Shown here in pieces: positions 13,003 through 20,985 of a stretch of DNA of 27,385 nucleotides. Within the stretch, counting starts at the first letter, position 1. The number at the start of each line of letters is the position of its first letter. Source of the DNA: a virus; IMG/VR virus record IMGVR_UViG_3300009159_000255, positions 1 through 27,385 of that record; one strand, 5' to 3'. The notes beneath the pieces were generated by a model, which saw only the letters and a program-made list of their open reading frames with translations, was not told the origin of the DNA and did not search any database. Position numbers and translations under genes: made by a program.

Positions 13003-13842
13003 TTATAGTAATTCTTCAGTAGTTGCAATAACTTTTGCAAGTATACTTGATAATTTTGGTGAATCTAACTCGCCAGGCTTCTTACAAATAATATAAGCCA
13101 TTTTTCTTGGAGATCGGTTTATTTTCTCAACTTCGAACCCCATTGATTGTAAGTTATTAACAAGGTCATCTGTTATTGCACCATATCCAAATTGTGTTAT
13201 GTTTTGCTCTACTCCCCAGTATCTATCCAAAGGATTGTAGTTGAACAAATAAACACCACCCGGCAATAACACATTATAAGCACTTCTTGCTATTTCAGTA
13301 AGTCCATTCAAACTTTCAAACACTGTCCAATTAACACTTGTTACTAATCCAAATGCTTGCTGTGGCAACGGCGACAGATCGTAATTAGAAATTTTGTATT
13401 GCATTAAACGTCTTGTGCTGTAAAATTTATTGAATAAACTAGCACAATGTTCTAAAACTTCGTCACATGTATCCACAATGTAAAGTGGTTCTGAACTTAC
13501 CATATTATGTAAAACATTACCCACTCCAGGAAATAATACCAATCCTGGATAATTCCATCCTGAAAATCTTGTTAAAATATCAGCAAAAAAAGAAATTTCT
13601 GCATGATTATAATTGTGACTTTGAAAAAACTGTAATCGATTTGCCCCCGGTAAACTTATTCTACGTTGTAGTAAACTTTCAGCAGCAATATTAATCTCAT
13701 CAATATGTACTTTTAACCTATTCTTAACTTCTGCTAATATAGGCAGAAGCATATTAGATATTTCTTGATTGTCTGTATCTTTTGTTGAATTGATACAATT
13801 TTCAATATAGTCCTTTACTTTTGCTAATTCTACTGTATTCAT
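13003..13842 (-). CDS. Class I SAM-methyltransferase-like protein
   Basis: The 279-residue protein has an N-terminal helical region (1-95) and then a Rossmann-like methyltransferase core. LVLFPGVGNVL (101-111) fits the SAM-binding glycine loop, YIVDTCDEVLEHC (121-133) has the acidic residue ending strand 2, LVTSVNWTVFESL (166-178) fits motif IV, and NVLLPGGVYLFNYNP (190-204) is the LxPGGxxxF motif common after strand 5. There is no DPPY or PC motif, so it is not a standard adenine or cytosine DNA methyltransferase. It is inserted between polymerase and clamp with a strong AAGGTGAT ribosome-binding site. It could methylate a small molecule, a protein or a modified base; the target is unknown. 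Confidence 0.65.
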   Translation of the reverse strand: MNTVELAKVKDYIENCINSTKDTDNQEISNMLLPILAEVKNRLKVHIDEINIAAESLLQRRISLPGANRLQFFQSHNYNHAEISFFADILTRFSGWNYPGLVLFPGVGNVLHNMVSSEPLYIVDTCDEVLEHCASLFNKFYSTRRLMQYKISNYDLSPLPQQAFGLVTSVNWTVFESLNGLTEIARSAYNVLLPGGVYLFNYNPLDRYWGVEQNITQFGYGAITDDLVNNLQSMGFEVEKINRSPRKMAYIICKKPGELDSPKLSSILAKVIATTEELL

Positions 13843-13851
13843 GATATCACC

Positions 13852-16500
13852 TTAAAAACTGAATAAAGATTCGAATGTGTTGGTAATGTTAGTATTACTT
13901 GCAAGATCCCATTCTAACACACCCAATAAGTTTTCTACTTTCTGTGTTATAATACCTTCTTCCATTAAATTACTATCAAACGGCATATCTTTGTACCATT
14001 GTGGTAATCTTTGCTCATCTGTTGGATAAGCAATACTTGTCATACCCAATGGATTTGGACGTAATTTACAAACAATTGCCTTCATACCATCAGTAATTTT
14101 CATACTACGATTATCACTATGCATACGCAACATATTATTCCAATTAATAGCAGCGCGAACATGCCCTGGCATATTTGTCTTGCCATTCTTTATTTCTAGA
14201 TCACCATAATATGTTAACTTATTAACACGCTTTGGTGTACCTTTTTCCCATGCTGGGCGTAGTTTAAAAAGTTCTTTAAACTCTTTAATCTTATCGATCA
14301 CTTGCTCTCTTGTACCGCCTTCTAGTACTTGTTGTAGAATGCTACTTAGAAATTCTTGTACAACTTTTGGAGTATCGCTACGTTTAAGATCAAGTCCCAT
14401 TGCTTTGATCTTACCTGTCTTGCCCTCACGATCTAAACGCTTGCCTTCTAAGTCAATAATTAATGCTGCATAACGCTTCTTAGTAATAAACAAACTCTTA
14501 CTGGCAACAAGTTCGCGCCCGCCTTTAATAATCTTTCCATTTTCATATGGAACATGGAATGCCTTTTCCATGAATGGTGGGAAACTAATATTAACTTGAT
14601 CAGCAATTTTATCATATAGTTGAATACAAATATCACTATTCCATTCCATTCGTCCTGCTAATACATCATCCTTAATAACAGGCCATGCACTAAAGTAAAC
14701 AGAATCGGTATCGCCGTAAATTACACTCTTACCAATATAATCATAATCTCCAGTTAAGCATTCATTAACAGTTGCATCCATATGTCTTGCAATAACACGA
14801 CCACTTAGCGTAGTTGACTGTCCAATACGTTTATCGAAAAATCTACAGCCTGGATTCAAAATTGCACCATATAGACTATTTAGATTAATCTTCTTTACCA
14901 ACTGCCTTTTATCCCAGAAAGCAGACTCTTTTTGATCCTTAGATTCTTTCTTTTTGGCTTGGAGTTCCTGTCGCTCTTTGTACCATTGCTCAAGCAAGCC
15001 TGGAACAACACCCTGCTTGTCAAGAGTAAACAGCGTCCCGTTGGCGCTAAGACTCCATGTCTGGTTGCTGTCGAACACCAACCTATATATTTGGGATGCA
15101 CTGTACGTTTCACTATTACCATCCTCCCAATCAATTGTAATCTCAGTACCAATTTCCTGATTCATAACTGCGGTATATTCAATTGTGCCAAACATACCTT
15201 CCCATGCGTCTGCAAAACTGCTACCTTTATCCATCTTGTTCTTGATATAAGCATCAGTCATTATTGGACGTAACTGTCCGATAATAGTTTCAACGCTCAT
15301 GTTTAATGCACGAATTGCCGAAGGATATAGTGAGTTAATGTCAATTGCACCAATCCATTCATGAATGCCTTTCTTAGGATAAGCAACATAAGCACCTGCT
15401 GCTTGAACACCGTCATCGTATCCTTTACGAGAAGGAACAACCATACCTCGTGCATGAGCAGCATTAATAATTGCTTGCTCAGTTACAGCAACAGCACCCA
15501 TTGTAGTTTGTAGCAGCACGGTATTAGAATGAGCAAGTTCGTTTGCAAGATCAAGAAACTTCAACTTCTTATCTAACTTGTCTAGTAGTGCAGTATCCTG
15601 TCTGTTATACTCGAGGAACTTTTTAAAGTCATCATTGTATAACTGATCGAGAGATCCTTCATATGGAATCTTACGTTCGTTAAGTTCGTACTCGCCGATG
15701 GCATCCAGTGCATAACTATGGCGCTCTTCGTAAGTATACTTGCGATACAAATTCATATAATCCATATGAACTCTTCCAACAAGATCAAAAGTTTGACGCT
15801 CTAGTCCATACTTCTCGTAGGTACGATCTTTTGGCATCTGTCCCCAAAGACAATATCGACGTGTATCGTCTTTGCTGAGTACTCTAGAAGTGCGATTAAT
15901 CATGTAGGGAATATCAAAACCCTCACTGTTCCACCCACTTAAGATGTCTGCATCTTCAATAAGATCCATAAAGGTCTTGAGAAGTTCTGCTTCGTCTTCA
16001 AACAAATAACAGTTTGAAATACCATCACAAATTGCCTGTGCGTCTTCCTGCGACATGTTAGGGGGAGCAATACACAATGTAATTAATTGATCTAGCCAAT
16101 TAAGAAATACTGTTACTGCGGTTACTTTAGTAAAAGGATCTTCTGGGCTACTATATCCACGGACCTTATCAAAGTCCGTTTCAATATCGAAAAATGCAAC
16201 ATTAAGTTCTGGAGCATCTTGACCTAGATAGTTGTCTGCTAAACAACGAAAGATTGGATTAATATCACTTTCGTATATTTGCTTACCCTTAAAAGCAGCC
16301 ATTTCCTTACGGAATTCTTTACTGCTGCGGGTACTTACACGTTGACATGGTTCTCCCCAAAGAGTGCGGAACTTGCCGCGCTCATCGGGGTAATAGAACA
16401 CATAGTTTGCAGGATAATCATGGTAAACTCTTTTACCATCTTTACGTTCCACAACATGGATACGCTCTTTCTCTCTATCAATGATAGCATCTACGTACAT
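13852..16500 (-). CDS. 43: Family B DNA polymerase, T4 gp43 type
   Basis: An intact 882-residue replicative polymerase with 3'-5' exonuclease. Exo I is FFDIETDF (103-110, Asp105 and Glu107), Exo II is WNSEGFDIPYM (190-200), and Exo III is YNRQDTALLDKL (298-309). Motif A is AIDINSLYPS (385-394), motif B is KKINLNSLYG (536-545), and motif C is YGDTDSVYF (595-603). Length is near T4 gp43 (898 residues). An additional beta-like segment between motifs A and B, about residues 440-500, ends in GVVPGLLEQWYKER. It starts at ATG 16500 behind AAGGAATG and is not interrupted, unlike split gp43 genes in some phages. It copies the phage genome with the clamp encoded two genes downstream. Confidence 0.97.
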   Translation of the reverse strand: MYVDAIIDREKERIHVVERKDGKRVYHDYPANYVFYYPDERGKFRTLWGEPCQRVSTRSSKEFRKEMAAFKGKQIYESDINPIFRCLADNYLGQDAPELNVAFFDIETDFDKVRGYSSPEDPFTKVTAVTVFLNWLDQLITLCIAPPNMSQEDAQAICDGISNCYLFEDEAELLKTFMDLIEDADILSGWNSEGFDIPYMINRTSRVLSKDDTRRYCLWGQMPKDRTYEKYGLERQTFDLVGRVHMDYMNLYRKYTYEERHSYALDAIGEYELNERKIPYEGSLDQLYNDDFKKFLEYNRQDTALLDKLDKKLKFLDLANELAHSNTVLLQTTMGAVAVTEQAIINAAHARGMVVPSRKGYDDGVQAAGAYVAYPKKGIHEWIGAIDINSLYPSAIRALNMSVETIIGQLRPIMTDAYIKNKMDKGSSFADAWEGMFGTIEYTAVMNQEIGTEITIDWEDGNSETYSASQIYRLVFDSNQTWSLSANGTLFTLDKQGVVPGLLEQWYKERQELQAKKKESKDQKESAFWDKRQLVKKINLNSLYGAILNPGCRFFDKRIGQSTTLSGRVIARHMDATVNECLTGDYDYIGKSVIYGDTDSVYFSAWPVIKDDVLAGRMEWNSDICIQLYDKIADQVNISFPPFMEKAFHVPYENGKIIKGGRELVASKSLFITKKRYAALIIDLEGKRLDREGKTGKIKAMGLDLKRSDTPKVVQEFLSSILQQVLEGGTREQVIDKIKEFKELFKLRPAWEKGTPKRVNKLTYYGDLEIKNGKTNMPGHVRAAINWNNMLRMHSDNRSMKITDGMKAIVCKLRPNPLGMTSIAYPTDEQRLPQWYKDMPFDSNLMEEGIITQKVENLLGVLEWDLASNTNITNTFESLFSF

Positions 16501-16541
16501 TTACATTCCTTCGCTGCTTAGGGCCAGCATTGCCACTACAT

Positions 16542-16557
16542 GCCGAATAAGGTCGGC
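16542..16557 (-). other. Small stem-loop upstream of DNA polymerase gene
   Basis: In the 70-base gap before gp43, GCCGA and TCGGC (16542-16546 and 16553-16557) can pair around a 6-base loop, with a flanking wobble pair. There is no T-tract afterwards, so it is not a good terminator. T4 gp43 is known to autoregulate by binding a hairpin upstream of its own start, and this one lies 41 bases before the ATG. The structure is short, so an RNA operator is only a possibility. Confidence 0.25.
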
Positions 16558-16570
16558 GACCTGCATATAC

Positions 16571-16843
16571 TTATTCGTCCTCGTGACGTAGATTATCTGT
16601 GCTGTTTAAGATACTTTCAATCATGTCAAGATCATCACGCACACGATCATAATCACGCTTCTGCGCCATCTTAATTGCTCGCTTGAGCAAACTTGGCTTA
16701 ATTTCCATTTCCTCAGCAATGTGCTTAATTGTATCATTAAGACCTTCAGTTAATGTTTCAACTTCGGTCATAACTGTTGAACTCTCGCTGATGAGATTTT
16801 TCAACTTAGCCTTTTCTTCTGCGTTAAAATTACGAGTTGTCAT
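16571..16843 (-). CDS. DsbA-like late double-stranded DNA-binding protein
   Basis: The 90-residue, highly charged and helical protein resembles T4 DsbA (89 residues), a double-stranded DNA-binding factor linked to late transcription. It has an N-terminal EEKAKLKNLISESS helix, a second helix around LTEGLNDTIKHIAEEMEIK, then KPSLLKRAIKMAQKRDYDRVRDD, which recalls the T4 pattern LxxxMFNRLLxLYHK followed by an acidic tail. The identity is based on layout and length rather than strong motif matches. The start overlaps the upstream gene by 14 bases, and the gene precedes gp43. If correct, it fits the presence of T4-like late promoter motifs in this window. Confidence 0.55.
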   Translation of the reverse strand: MTTRNFNAEEKAKLKNLISESSTVMTEVETLTEGLNDTIKHIAEEMEIKPSLLKRAIKMAQKRDYDRVRDDLDMIESILNSTDNLRHEDE

Positions 16844-17297
16844 TTTTTTCCTCTGTTATTAATGCTTCAAGCAACTTAAATTGATGATATGCTGCTTTGA
16901 ATTCTTCGCTATTATAGCGTGGTTCGATATGTTTTGCACTATCATATTGCACAAATGCATCCATTAGAGTAGGATGATTTTCAAATTTATTGAAATCTGG
17001 TACAATAATATGAAACATTTCATTTATGATCTGTAGATTTTCATATACTTTATCAATGTCAATTTTATGCTTTTTAGTATTGATGCATGGTGTGTCACCG
17101 TCTAAAATAACATTACCTGTTAGTGTAATACTACCCTGTGTAATGGGGCTATTTGATATTACAGAAGTCCATCCACTCGTACCTAAATATTGACCAGCAC
17201 CGCCGCCCCCGCCGCCCCCAGTAATAGTAACAGTTGACGGGTTTGAATTTGAAGATGGGTAGTTATAAACTGTTGAATTTTTAGTAGACCAAAACAT
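16830..17297 (-). CDS. Hypothetical protein with polyglycine linker, 155 aa
   Basis: The 155-residue protein has a Ser/Thr/Asn-rich N-terminus, a run of seven glycines followed by Ala-Gly (about 27-35), then a beta-like region SPITQGSITLTGNVILDG. From residue 75 it is mostly helical (IDIDKVYENLQIINEMFHIIVPDF, then LMDAFVQYDSAKHIEPRY and FKLLEALITEE). The N-terminal part resembles phage tail-fibre or adaptor tips, but I do not recognise the family. The glycines use GGC, GGG and GGT codons, creating a G-rich island in an AT-rich genome. It starts at ATG 17297, and its ribosome-binding site AAGGG can pair with CCCTT just upstream. Confidence 0.7.
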   Translation of the reverse strand: MFWSTKNSTVYNYPSSNSNPSTVTITGGGGGGGAGQYLGTSGWTSVISNSPITQGSITLTGNVILDGDTPCINTKKHKIDIDKVYENLQIINEMFHIIVPDFNKFENHPTLMDAFVQYDSAKHIEPRYNSEEFKAAYHQFKLLEALITEEKNDNS

Positions 17298-17302
17298 ATG
17301 AG

Positions 17303-17318
17303 CCCTTTATGTCAAGGG
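17303..17318 (-). promoter_or_regulatory. Hairpin enclosing the ribosome-binding site of the polyglycine gene
   Basis: CCCTT and AAGGG pair around a 6-base loop directly after the stop codon of the 117-aa gene. The AAGGG arm is the ribosome-binding site for ATG 17297, so folding could hide it until the upstream gene is translated through to its end. The stem is only 5 bp and its effect is unproven. Confidence 0.35.
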
Positions 17319-17672
17319 TTAGATCTTTTTTGGCTGACCTTCTCTTGACTTCTTATAGTTTATAGCATAATCATCAGGAGTGCAATTAAATTTTTGAATA
17401 AACATATCGTGTAATTTTTTTGGTTCAATTCTAAACTTTTCGCATATACTCTGCATTAACATGTCAATATGATCGTAATCAGTTTTTGGAATATACTTTA
17501 AATTGTGTTCGAGTTGTTCAACGGCATTCTTATCGCTATCTTTCACATTATCTTCCACAGCACGATCATAGCGGAAACGTGCGCCCATAAGTCCACGAGC
17601 ACCTGCACTAATTGGATGTTTAGATTGTACACCAACTGACATTACTGCTTCTTTAATTTCTTTTAAACGCAT
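17319..17672 (-). CDS. Hypothetical protein, 117 aa, with MRLKEIKEA leader
   Basis: Not recognised. It begins MRLKEIKEAVMS, one of several proteins in this region sharing the start MRxxE(I/L/F/V), and includes IKE|A, a match to the (I/L)xE cleavage pattern of T4 prohead protease. Next comes GARGLMGARFRYDRAVED with Gly and Arg, then an acidic helix and MLMQSICEKFRIEPKKLHDMFIQKF, which looks like a small helical domain. The ATG overlaps the last base of the upstream gene's stop. Being next to virion-type genes, it may be an internal head protein, but that is an inference from the leader alone. Confidence 0.7.
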   Translation of the reverse strand: MRLKEIKEAVMSVGVQSKHPISAGARGLMGARFRYDRAVEDNVKDSDKNAVEQLEHNLKYIPKTDYDHIDMLMQSICEKFRIEPKKLHDMFIQKFNCTPDDYAINYKKSREGQPKKI

Positions 17673-18043
17673 TAGATTTTTCCGTTTGCTTGTAGTTTAG
17701 GTGGCCCACTATTACTTACCTTAAACCCCATTTTGGCTGCTTGCTTCTTATCCTCGCCCGGCTTAATATCAACAGTTAAAGCATTGGACCACCTTGGATC
17801 ATTTGCTTCTTCATCATTGACTGGAATATGTCCACTGGCTTCGTCCATGTCATCCTTTGGCTTCTTACCATGCTTTTTCATATTAATAGCAATGGCTGCT
17901 TGTTGTGCAGGGTTGGCTGCTTCTGGTACACAGTTAGGCACAGTTTTGCCATTCTTCTTTTTAGTACCAACAGGATAATAACCTTTCCAGCAAGGATTGT
18001 CTTTAGGGTCCTTTAAACCTTCTAGGATTTCTTTAATTCTCAC
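17672..18043 (-). CDS. Hypothetical protein, 123 aa, with CWKGYxxVGxKxKNGKxVPNCVP motif
   Basis: The 123-residue protein begins with GTG at 18043 (overlapping the TGA of the 49-aa gene) and starts MRIKEILEGL, with ILE|G fitting a prohead-protease site. Residues about 17-40 contain CWKGYYPVGTKKKNGKTVPNCVP, a Cys-bounded motif I have seen in many marine phage structural or hypothetical proteins. The rest is Lys/Asp-rich and low in hydrophobic residues, with ANDPRWSNALTVDIKPGEDKKQAAKMGFKV near the end. The two Cys may form a disulfide or bind a metal. No function is known. It fits a packaged protein, which is an inference. Confidence 0.7.
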   Translation of the reverse strand: MRIKEILEGLKDPKDNPCWKGYYPVGTKKKNGKTVPNCVPEAANPAQQAAIAINMKKHGKKPKDDMDEASGHIPVNDEEANDPRWSNALTVDIKPGEDKKQAAKMGFKVSNSGPPKLQANGKI

Positions 18044-18189
18044 GGCTTGCCTTGTCCTCTATATTTCTTAAAACTACGTTTAGTATGCTTGTTCATTGAA
18101 CTCATTTTGAGATTACCAATACCTTGGCTAGTCTTCTTGTTATTCTTGATGCGCTCTACTTTAACTTCTTTGATTGCTTTACTTGCCAT
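18040..18189 (-). CDS. Very basic small protein, 49 aa
   Basis: A 49-residue ORF with ATG at 18189, a good ribosome-binding site (AGGGAGAA, about 8 bases away) and a TGA at 18040 that overlaps the GTG of the next gene. The product starts MASKAIKEVKVERIKNN and ends KKYRGQGKP; about a third of its residues are Lys or Arg. Similar Lys-rich proteins with a terminal KYRGQG occur in marine T4-like phages (recollection). Likely roles are nucleic-acid binding or capsid interior neutralisation. It is the only good gene for this gap and is shorter than usual annotation cut-offs. Confidence 0.75.
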   Translation of the reverse strand: MASKAIKEVKVERIKNNKKTSQGIGNLKMSSMNKHTKRSFKKYRGQGKP

Positions 18190-18202
18190 AATTGATTCTC
18201 CC

Positions 18203-19336
18203 TTATGCTATTGCGAGTTCTTGTTTTAGATGTGCTATTAACTTCTGTTTGTCAGCAGGCTGTAAACTCTTAATTTGCTGTGATACAGTATTAAATGTTT
18301 TACTTGGTACAAAATCTCTGAACTTATCGGCTACTGCACCAGCAGCACCTTTAACTGCTCCTGCTGCTTTTCCTGCTAATCCGCTAGCGGCTGCACCAGC
18401 AATGCCAGCACCGGCAATTTTTTTAATTTGATCAATTGTTGCGCTTAATGCATCATTGAAAGCAGCAATTCCTTTTGCTTGTTCCATATATGAATCCCAC
18501 GCTGCTTTTGCGGCTGCTTTACCAGCAGTATTTGCAGCAATGAGTTTCTCTGCCGCTTTTGGCATTTGATCTGCTAGAGTTTGCATCTGTTGAATTAGAC
18601 CTGCTGCTTTTTTTGGATCATCATCAAGTAGATTAAATGCCTGAGTTTGCAATTCATTAAACTTAGAAATCATATCTTCTGGGCCTATAAGTTTAAAGTG
18701 CCCAAAAACAGTACTATCAACAGTTAATGTTAAAAGCCCTTTTACGTCATATGGCCTTGGACCACTTGGTATAGCATGACGCAATTCAGAACCAATTTGA
18801 TCGAGTCCCATGTTTGCTAACGCACCTAATCCTGCACCTACTGCCATTGTCTTAGCACTTGATGCCATTGCAGATGAAAGTTTTTCACCCTTCATATACT
18901 TGTTTGTTGTCTGTAAAATAAAGCCAACACCTGCTGCACCAAAACCACCGGTTACTAATGCAGCAATAGCAGTTATTGCACCAATGATCAACCCTTGTTT
19001 AATAGGGTTTTTCTTAGCCCACTCAACATACTTTTCCATTGTTGCTGCTACTTTAGGATTTAACTTTCCCTTAAGATTTGCTACAATTTGATCTGCTTTA
19101 GCATCAAAATTTTCTACAGGCTTTGTATTTCCTGCCAATCGACCAAGTTTGTTAACAGCATCATCGGCAGACTTAATGCCTTTCATTACGCCGCCTACAG
19201 TTCCTTTAACAATATCCCACACACCTGCTTCGTCTAACTGACCTTCTAAAAGCATAGTTTGACGAAGAGCAAGTGCCTGAAATAATTGACTTGTTTCTTC
19301 AATATATGAATAAGTTACTACTTCGTTAAATCTCAT
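18203..19336 (-). CDS. Ala/Gly-rich virion-type protein with hydrophobic segment, 377 aa
   Basis: The product begins MRFNEVVTYSYIEETSQLF and has two likely (I/L)xE sites, YIE|E and MLLEGQLDEAG (28-38). A Gly-rich region follows, then a strongly hydrophobic stretch at 113-142 (two possible membrane-spanning helices), another Ala/Gly-rich part, and a long amphipathic region with LLDDDPKKAAGLIQQMQTLA. The C-terminus is again Ala/Gly-rich with GAAASGLAGKAAGAVKGAA, then a short charged tail. I do not recognise it; the composition suits an ejected internal head protein or a membrane-interacting ejection protein, but holin-like action is also possible. Start ATG overlaps the stop of the 349-aa gene by one base. 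Confidence 0.65.
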   Translation of the reverse strand: MRFNEVVTYSYIEETSQLFQALALRQTMLLEGQLDEAGVWDIVKGTVGGVMKGIKSADDAVNKLGRLAGNTKPVENFDAKADQIVANLKGKLNPKVAATMEKYVEWAKKNPIKQGLIIGAITAIAALVTGGFGAAGVGFILQTTNKYMKGEKLSSAMASSAKTMAVGAGLGALANMGLDQIGSELRHAIPSGPRPYDVKGLLTLTVDSTVFGHFKLIGPEDMISKFNELQTQAFNLLDDDPKKAAGLIQQMQTLADQMPKAAEKLIAANTAGKAAAKAAWDSYMEQAKGIAAFNDALSATIDQIKKIAGAGIAGAAASGLAGKAAGAVKGAAGAVADKFRDFVPSKTFNTVSQQIKSLQPADKQKLIAHLKQELAIA

Positions 19337-20385
19337 TATGCATCTCCAACCATTTTCTTGCCTGGAGTCTTTTTATCGTTGCCCTTCCAGTAGCCAGTAA
19401 AAGTTGGTTCATCTTTTTCTACAGTTTCTTCACCAATCTTCTTTTTCTTACGTTTCTGCATACCAATACCGCCACTGGCAAATCCAGTTGGACTTCCGCC
19501 CATTGCCCCTGCACTACTTGCACCGGCACTTGCATCTTCAGCAACTATTTTCATACCTTTATGATCTTTACAATGACTAAAACCTGTCTGATGCGGAGCC
19601 TTTAATCCACTCCCGCTAAATCCTTTGCCACATTGACTGCAATGAACTACTTTCTTTTCTTCTTTTGCTTCGCCAATTACAAAGAACCCTTGTTTCTGTT
19701 TAGAAATAATATCTGCTGCTTTAACCATTAACGGTGTGCCTGATGGTTTCTTATTTTGATCTAACTTAGACATCTTTACCATACCAGGACTTGTTGAACC
19801 GGGAGTTGAACCGCCTGCTGGAGGAGTTGCACTCTGCTGACCAGGTTGCATGGCATTTGGATTTTGTTGTGGAGCACCTGGTGCTTGTGGGTTTGCTGGT
19901 TGTTGACTGGCGTTGGGATCGTCTCCAGGTCCATATGCTGCAATTGCTTCATCAACATCATGCTCATTATTCATTTCATACTCTAAGTAATGATAAACAC
20001 TGTCTAGATAATCAGCAGCCTTAGTAATCTTAGCCTGTACCCAACCTTCTAATCCCTGCTCTTCGCTAATTCTTTCAAGTAGTTTTCCTAGTGCAATAGA
20101 AGCGTGAGCAGCACGATGTAATTCAGCGCGGGCCATATCTACTTCATGATCTGGTTCTTTGTGATGGTGTCCCATTTCATGATCATTACTATTATCTCTT
20201 GATGGAATACTAAGTTCGACGACTTCTGAACTTTCATTAATTCTATCTAAGGTAGCATATAGTTTAGCAAGCAATGCGTTTGCTGCTGATCTATTTGATT
20301 CTGATATTGTTGTACTTTGTAGTTCACGAATGCGTTGTTCAACAGCATAACGCTGAGTAAGAAGTTTAACGTGTCGCTCGTTCAT
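19336..20385 (-). CDS. Helical virion-associated protein with Pro/Gln linker and zinc-finger-like domain, 349 aa
   Basis: Three regions are visible. Residues 1-150 are helical, with ISES and INES (28 and 50), both (I/L)xE sites, a His-rich stretch (MGHHHKEPDH) and WVQAKITKAADYLDSVYHYLEYEM, a pattern I have seen in marine T4-like phages. Residues 155-200 are a Pro/Gln/Gly/Ser linker. Residues 248-276 hold C249, C252, then His265, His271, C272 and H275, a likely zinc site. A Gly/Ser stretch and a Lys-rich tail end the protein. ATG 20385 has an AGGA ribosome-binding site, and GATAAATA lies 22 bases upstream. Role unknown; a head-core or ejected DNA-binding protein is plausible. Confidence 0.65.
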   Translation of the reverse strand: MNERHVKLLTQRYAVEQRIRELQSTTISESNRSAANALLAKLYATLDRINESSEVVELSIPSRDNSNDHEMGHHHKEPDHEVDMARAELHRAAHASIALGKLLERISEEQGLEGWVQAKITKAADYLDSVYHYLEYEMNNEHDVDEAIAAYGPGDDPNASQQPANPQAPGAPQQNPNAMQPGQQSATPPAGGSTPGSTSPGMVKMSKLDQNKKPSGTPLMVKAADIISKQKQGFFVIGEAKEEKKVVHCSQCGKGFSGSGLKAPHQTGFSHCKDHKGMKIVAEDASAGASSAGAMGGSPTGFASGGIGMQKRKKKKIGEETVEKDEPTFTGYWKGNDKKTPGKKMVGDA

Positions 20386-20407
20386 CGGGAAAATCCTGTG
20401 TTGAAAA

Positions 20408-20415
20408 TATTTATC
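20408..20415 (-). promoter_or_regulatory. T4-late-promoter-like element GATAAATA upstream of the 349-aa gene
   Basis: GATAAATA matches TATAAATA at 7 of 8 positions and lies 22 bases before the ATG at 20385, a typical distance that leaves room for the AGGA ribosome-binding site. It overlaps the 3' end of the upstream gene (stop at 20411). It would give a late transcript starting with the virion-associated cluster down to 16830. Confidence 0.5.
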
Positions 20416-20701
20416 GTAATTCGAAAGATTGGACTAAAGTGTTTAAATCTCGATATGCTGTATCGTTAATAACAAGAGCATTTATAACTACTGGAGTATC
20501 CATCTCTAAGTTTTCAAGCTTTACATTGTGTATTCCTGGAGGTAATTTAACATAAACTGTTTCTTCCAGTTGCAAATGACTACCAATTTCAATAGGATAG
20601 ATACGCTCAATCAACATGAATTGATTAAGCCAAAGTCTATATCTACCATCTTTAGTTGATGTTTCGGGTATTTTAATTCTAACTCTAAGTATCGATTTCA
20701 T
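20411..20701 (-). CDS. Small beta-rich protein, 96 aa
   Basis: The 96-residue protein is made mainly of alternating strands: ILRVRIKIPE, YRLWLNQFMLIERIYPIEIG, ETVYVKLPPGIHNVKLENLEM, and VINALVINDTAYRDL. This layout resembles a small carbohydrate-binding or jelly-roll domain, as does the 156-aa protein at 25726-26196, but I recognise no family. ATG 20701 sits 7 bases after the upstream stop with only a weak ribosome-binding site. Context suggests a minor virion or tail-associated component. Confidence 0.65.
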   Translation of the reverse strand: MKSILRVRIKIPETSTKDGRYRLWLNQFMLIERIYPIEIGSHLQLEETVYVKLPPGIHNVKLENLEMDTPVVINALVINDTAYRDLNTLVQSFELR

Positions 20702-20708
20702 TAATTAC

Positions 20709-20975
20709 TTAGTAATTAAAAACGCTTAGAAGTTGTTTTTCTAATTCAAGGCCTCTAGCACGCTCTTCCTTCTTCGTGCTATTTTTCATTTTATGTGCTT
20801 TGCTTAATAAGGATCTTAATTCGTGTTTGTTTAATTTGTGATGATTATCGATGCCCAAGTATTCCACTGCCTGGCGTTTTACTTCCACAGTCTTTATATT
20901 GATAGGTTCTATTAAGGAGAAATTCTCCCATATTGTAAAGATTTGATCCCAGTCTCTATCATTGGTGCAACGCAT
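20709..20975 (-). CDS. Small basic helical protein, 88 aa
   Basis: The start at ATG 20975 is supported by GAGGAG 7 bases upstream. An in-frame ATG at 21116 would overlap the 1185-aa gene and add a Leu/Met-rich leader, so it is rejected. The 88-residue product starts MRCTNDRDWDQIF, then IWENFSLIEPINIK, VKRQAVEYLGIDNHHKLNKHELRSLLSKAHKM and a Lys/Glu-rich end. Several charged helices suggest a small soluble DNA- or protein-binding factor. No homology is recognised. The gene begins 10 bases after the 1185-aa ORF. Confidence 0.65.
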   Translation of the reverse strand: MRCTNDRDWDQIFTIWENFSLIEPINIKTVEVKRQAVEYLGIDNHHKLNKHELRSLLSKAHKMKNSTKKEERARGLELEKQLLSVFNY

Positions 20976-20985
20976 GTCACGCTCC

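Noticed and set aside
14932-15273. Plus-strand ORFs inside the DNA polymerase gene
   Set aside because: They lie opposite intact gp43 motifs, have no ribosome-binding site or recognised domain, and no plus-strand operon exists here.
16542-16557. Stem-loop before gp43 as a terminator
   Set aside because: Stem is 5-6 bp with no T-tract; retained only as a possible RNA operator.
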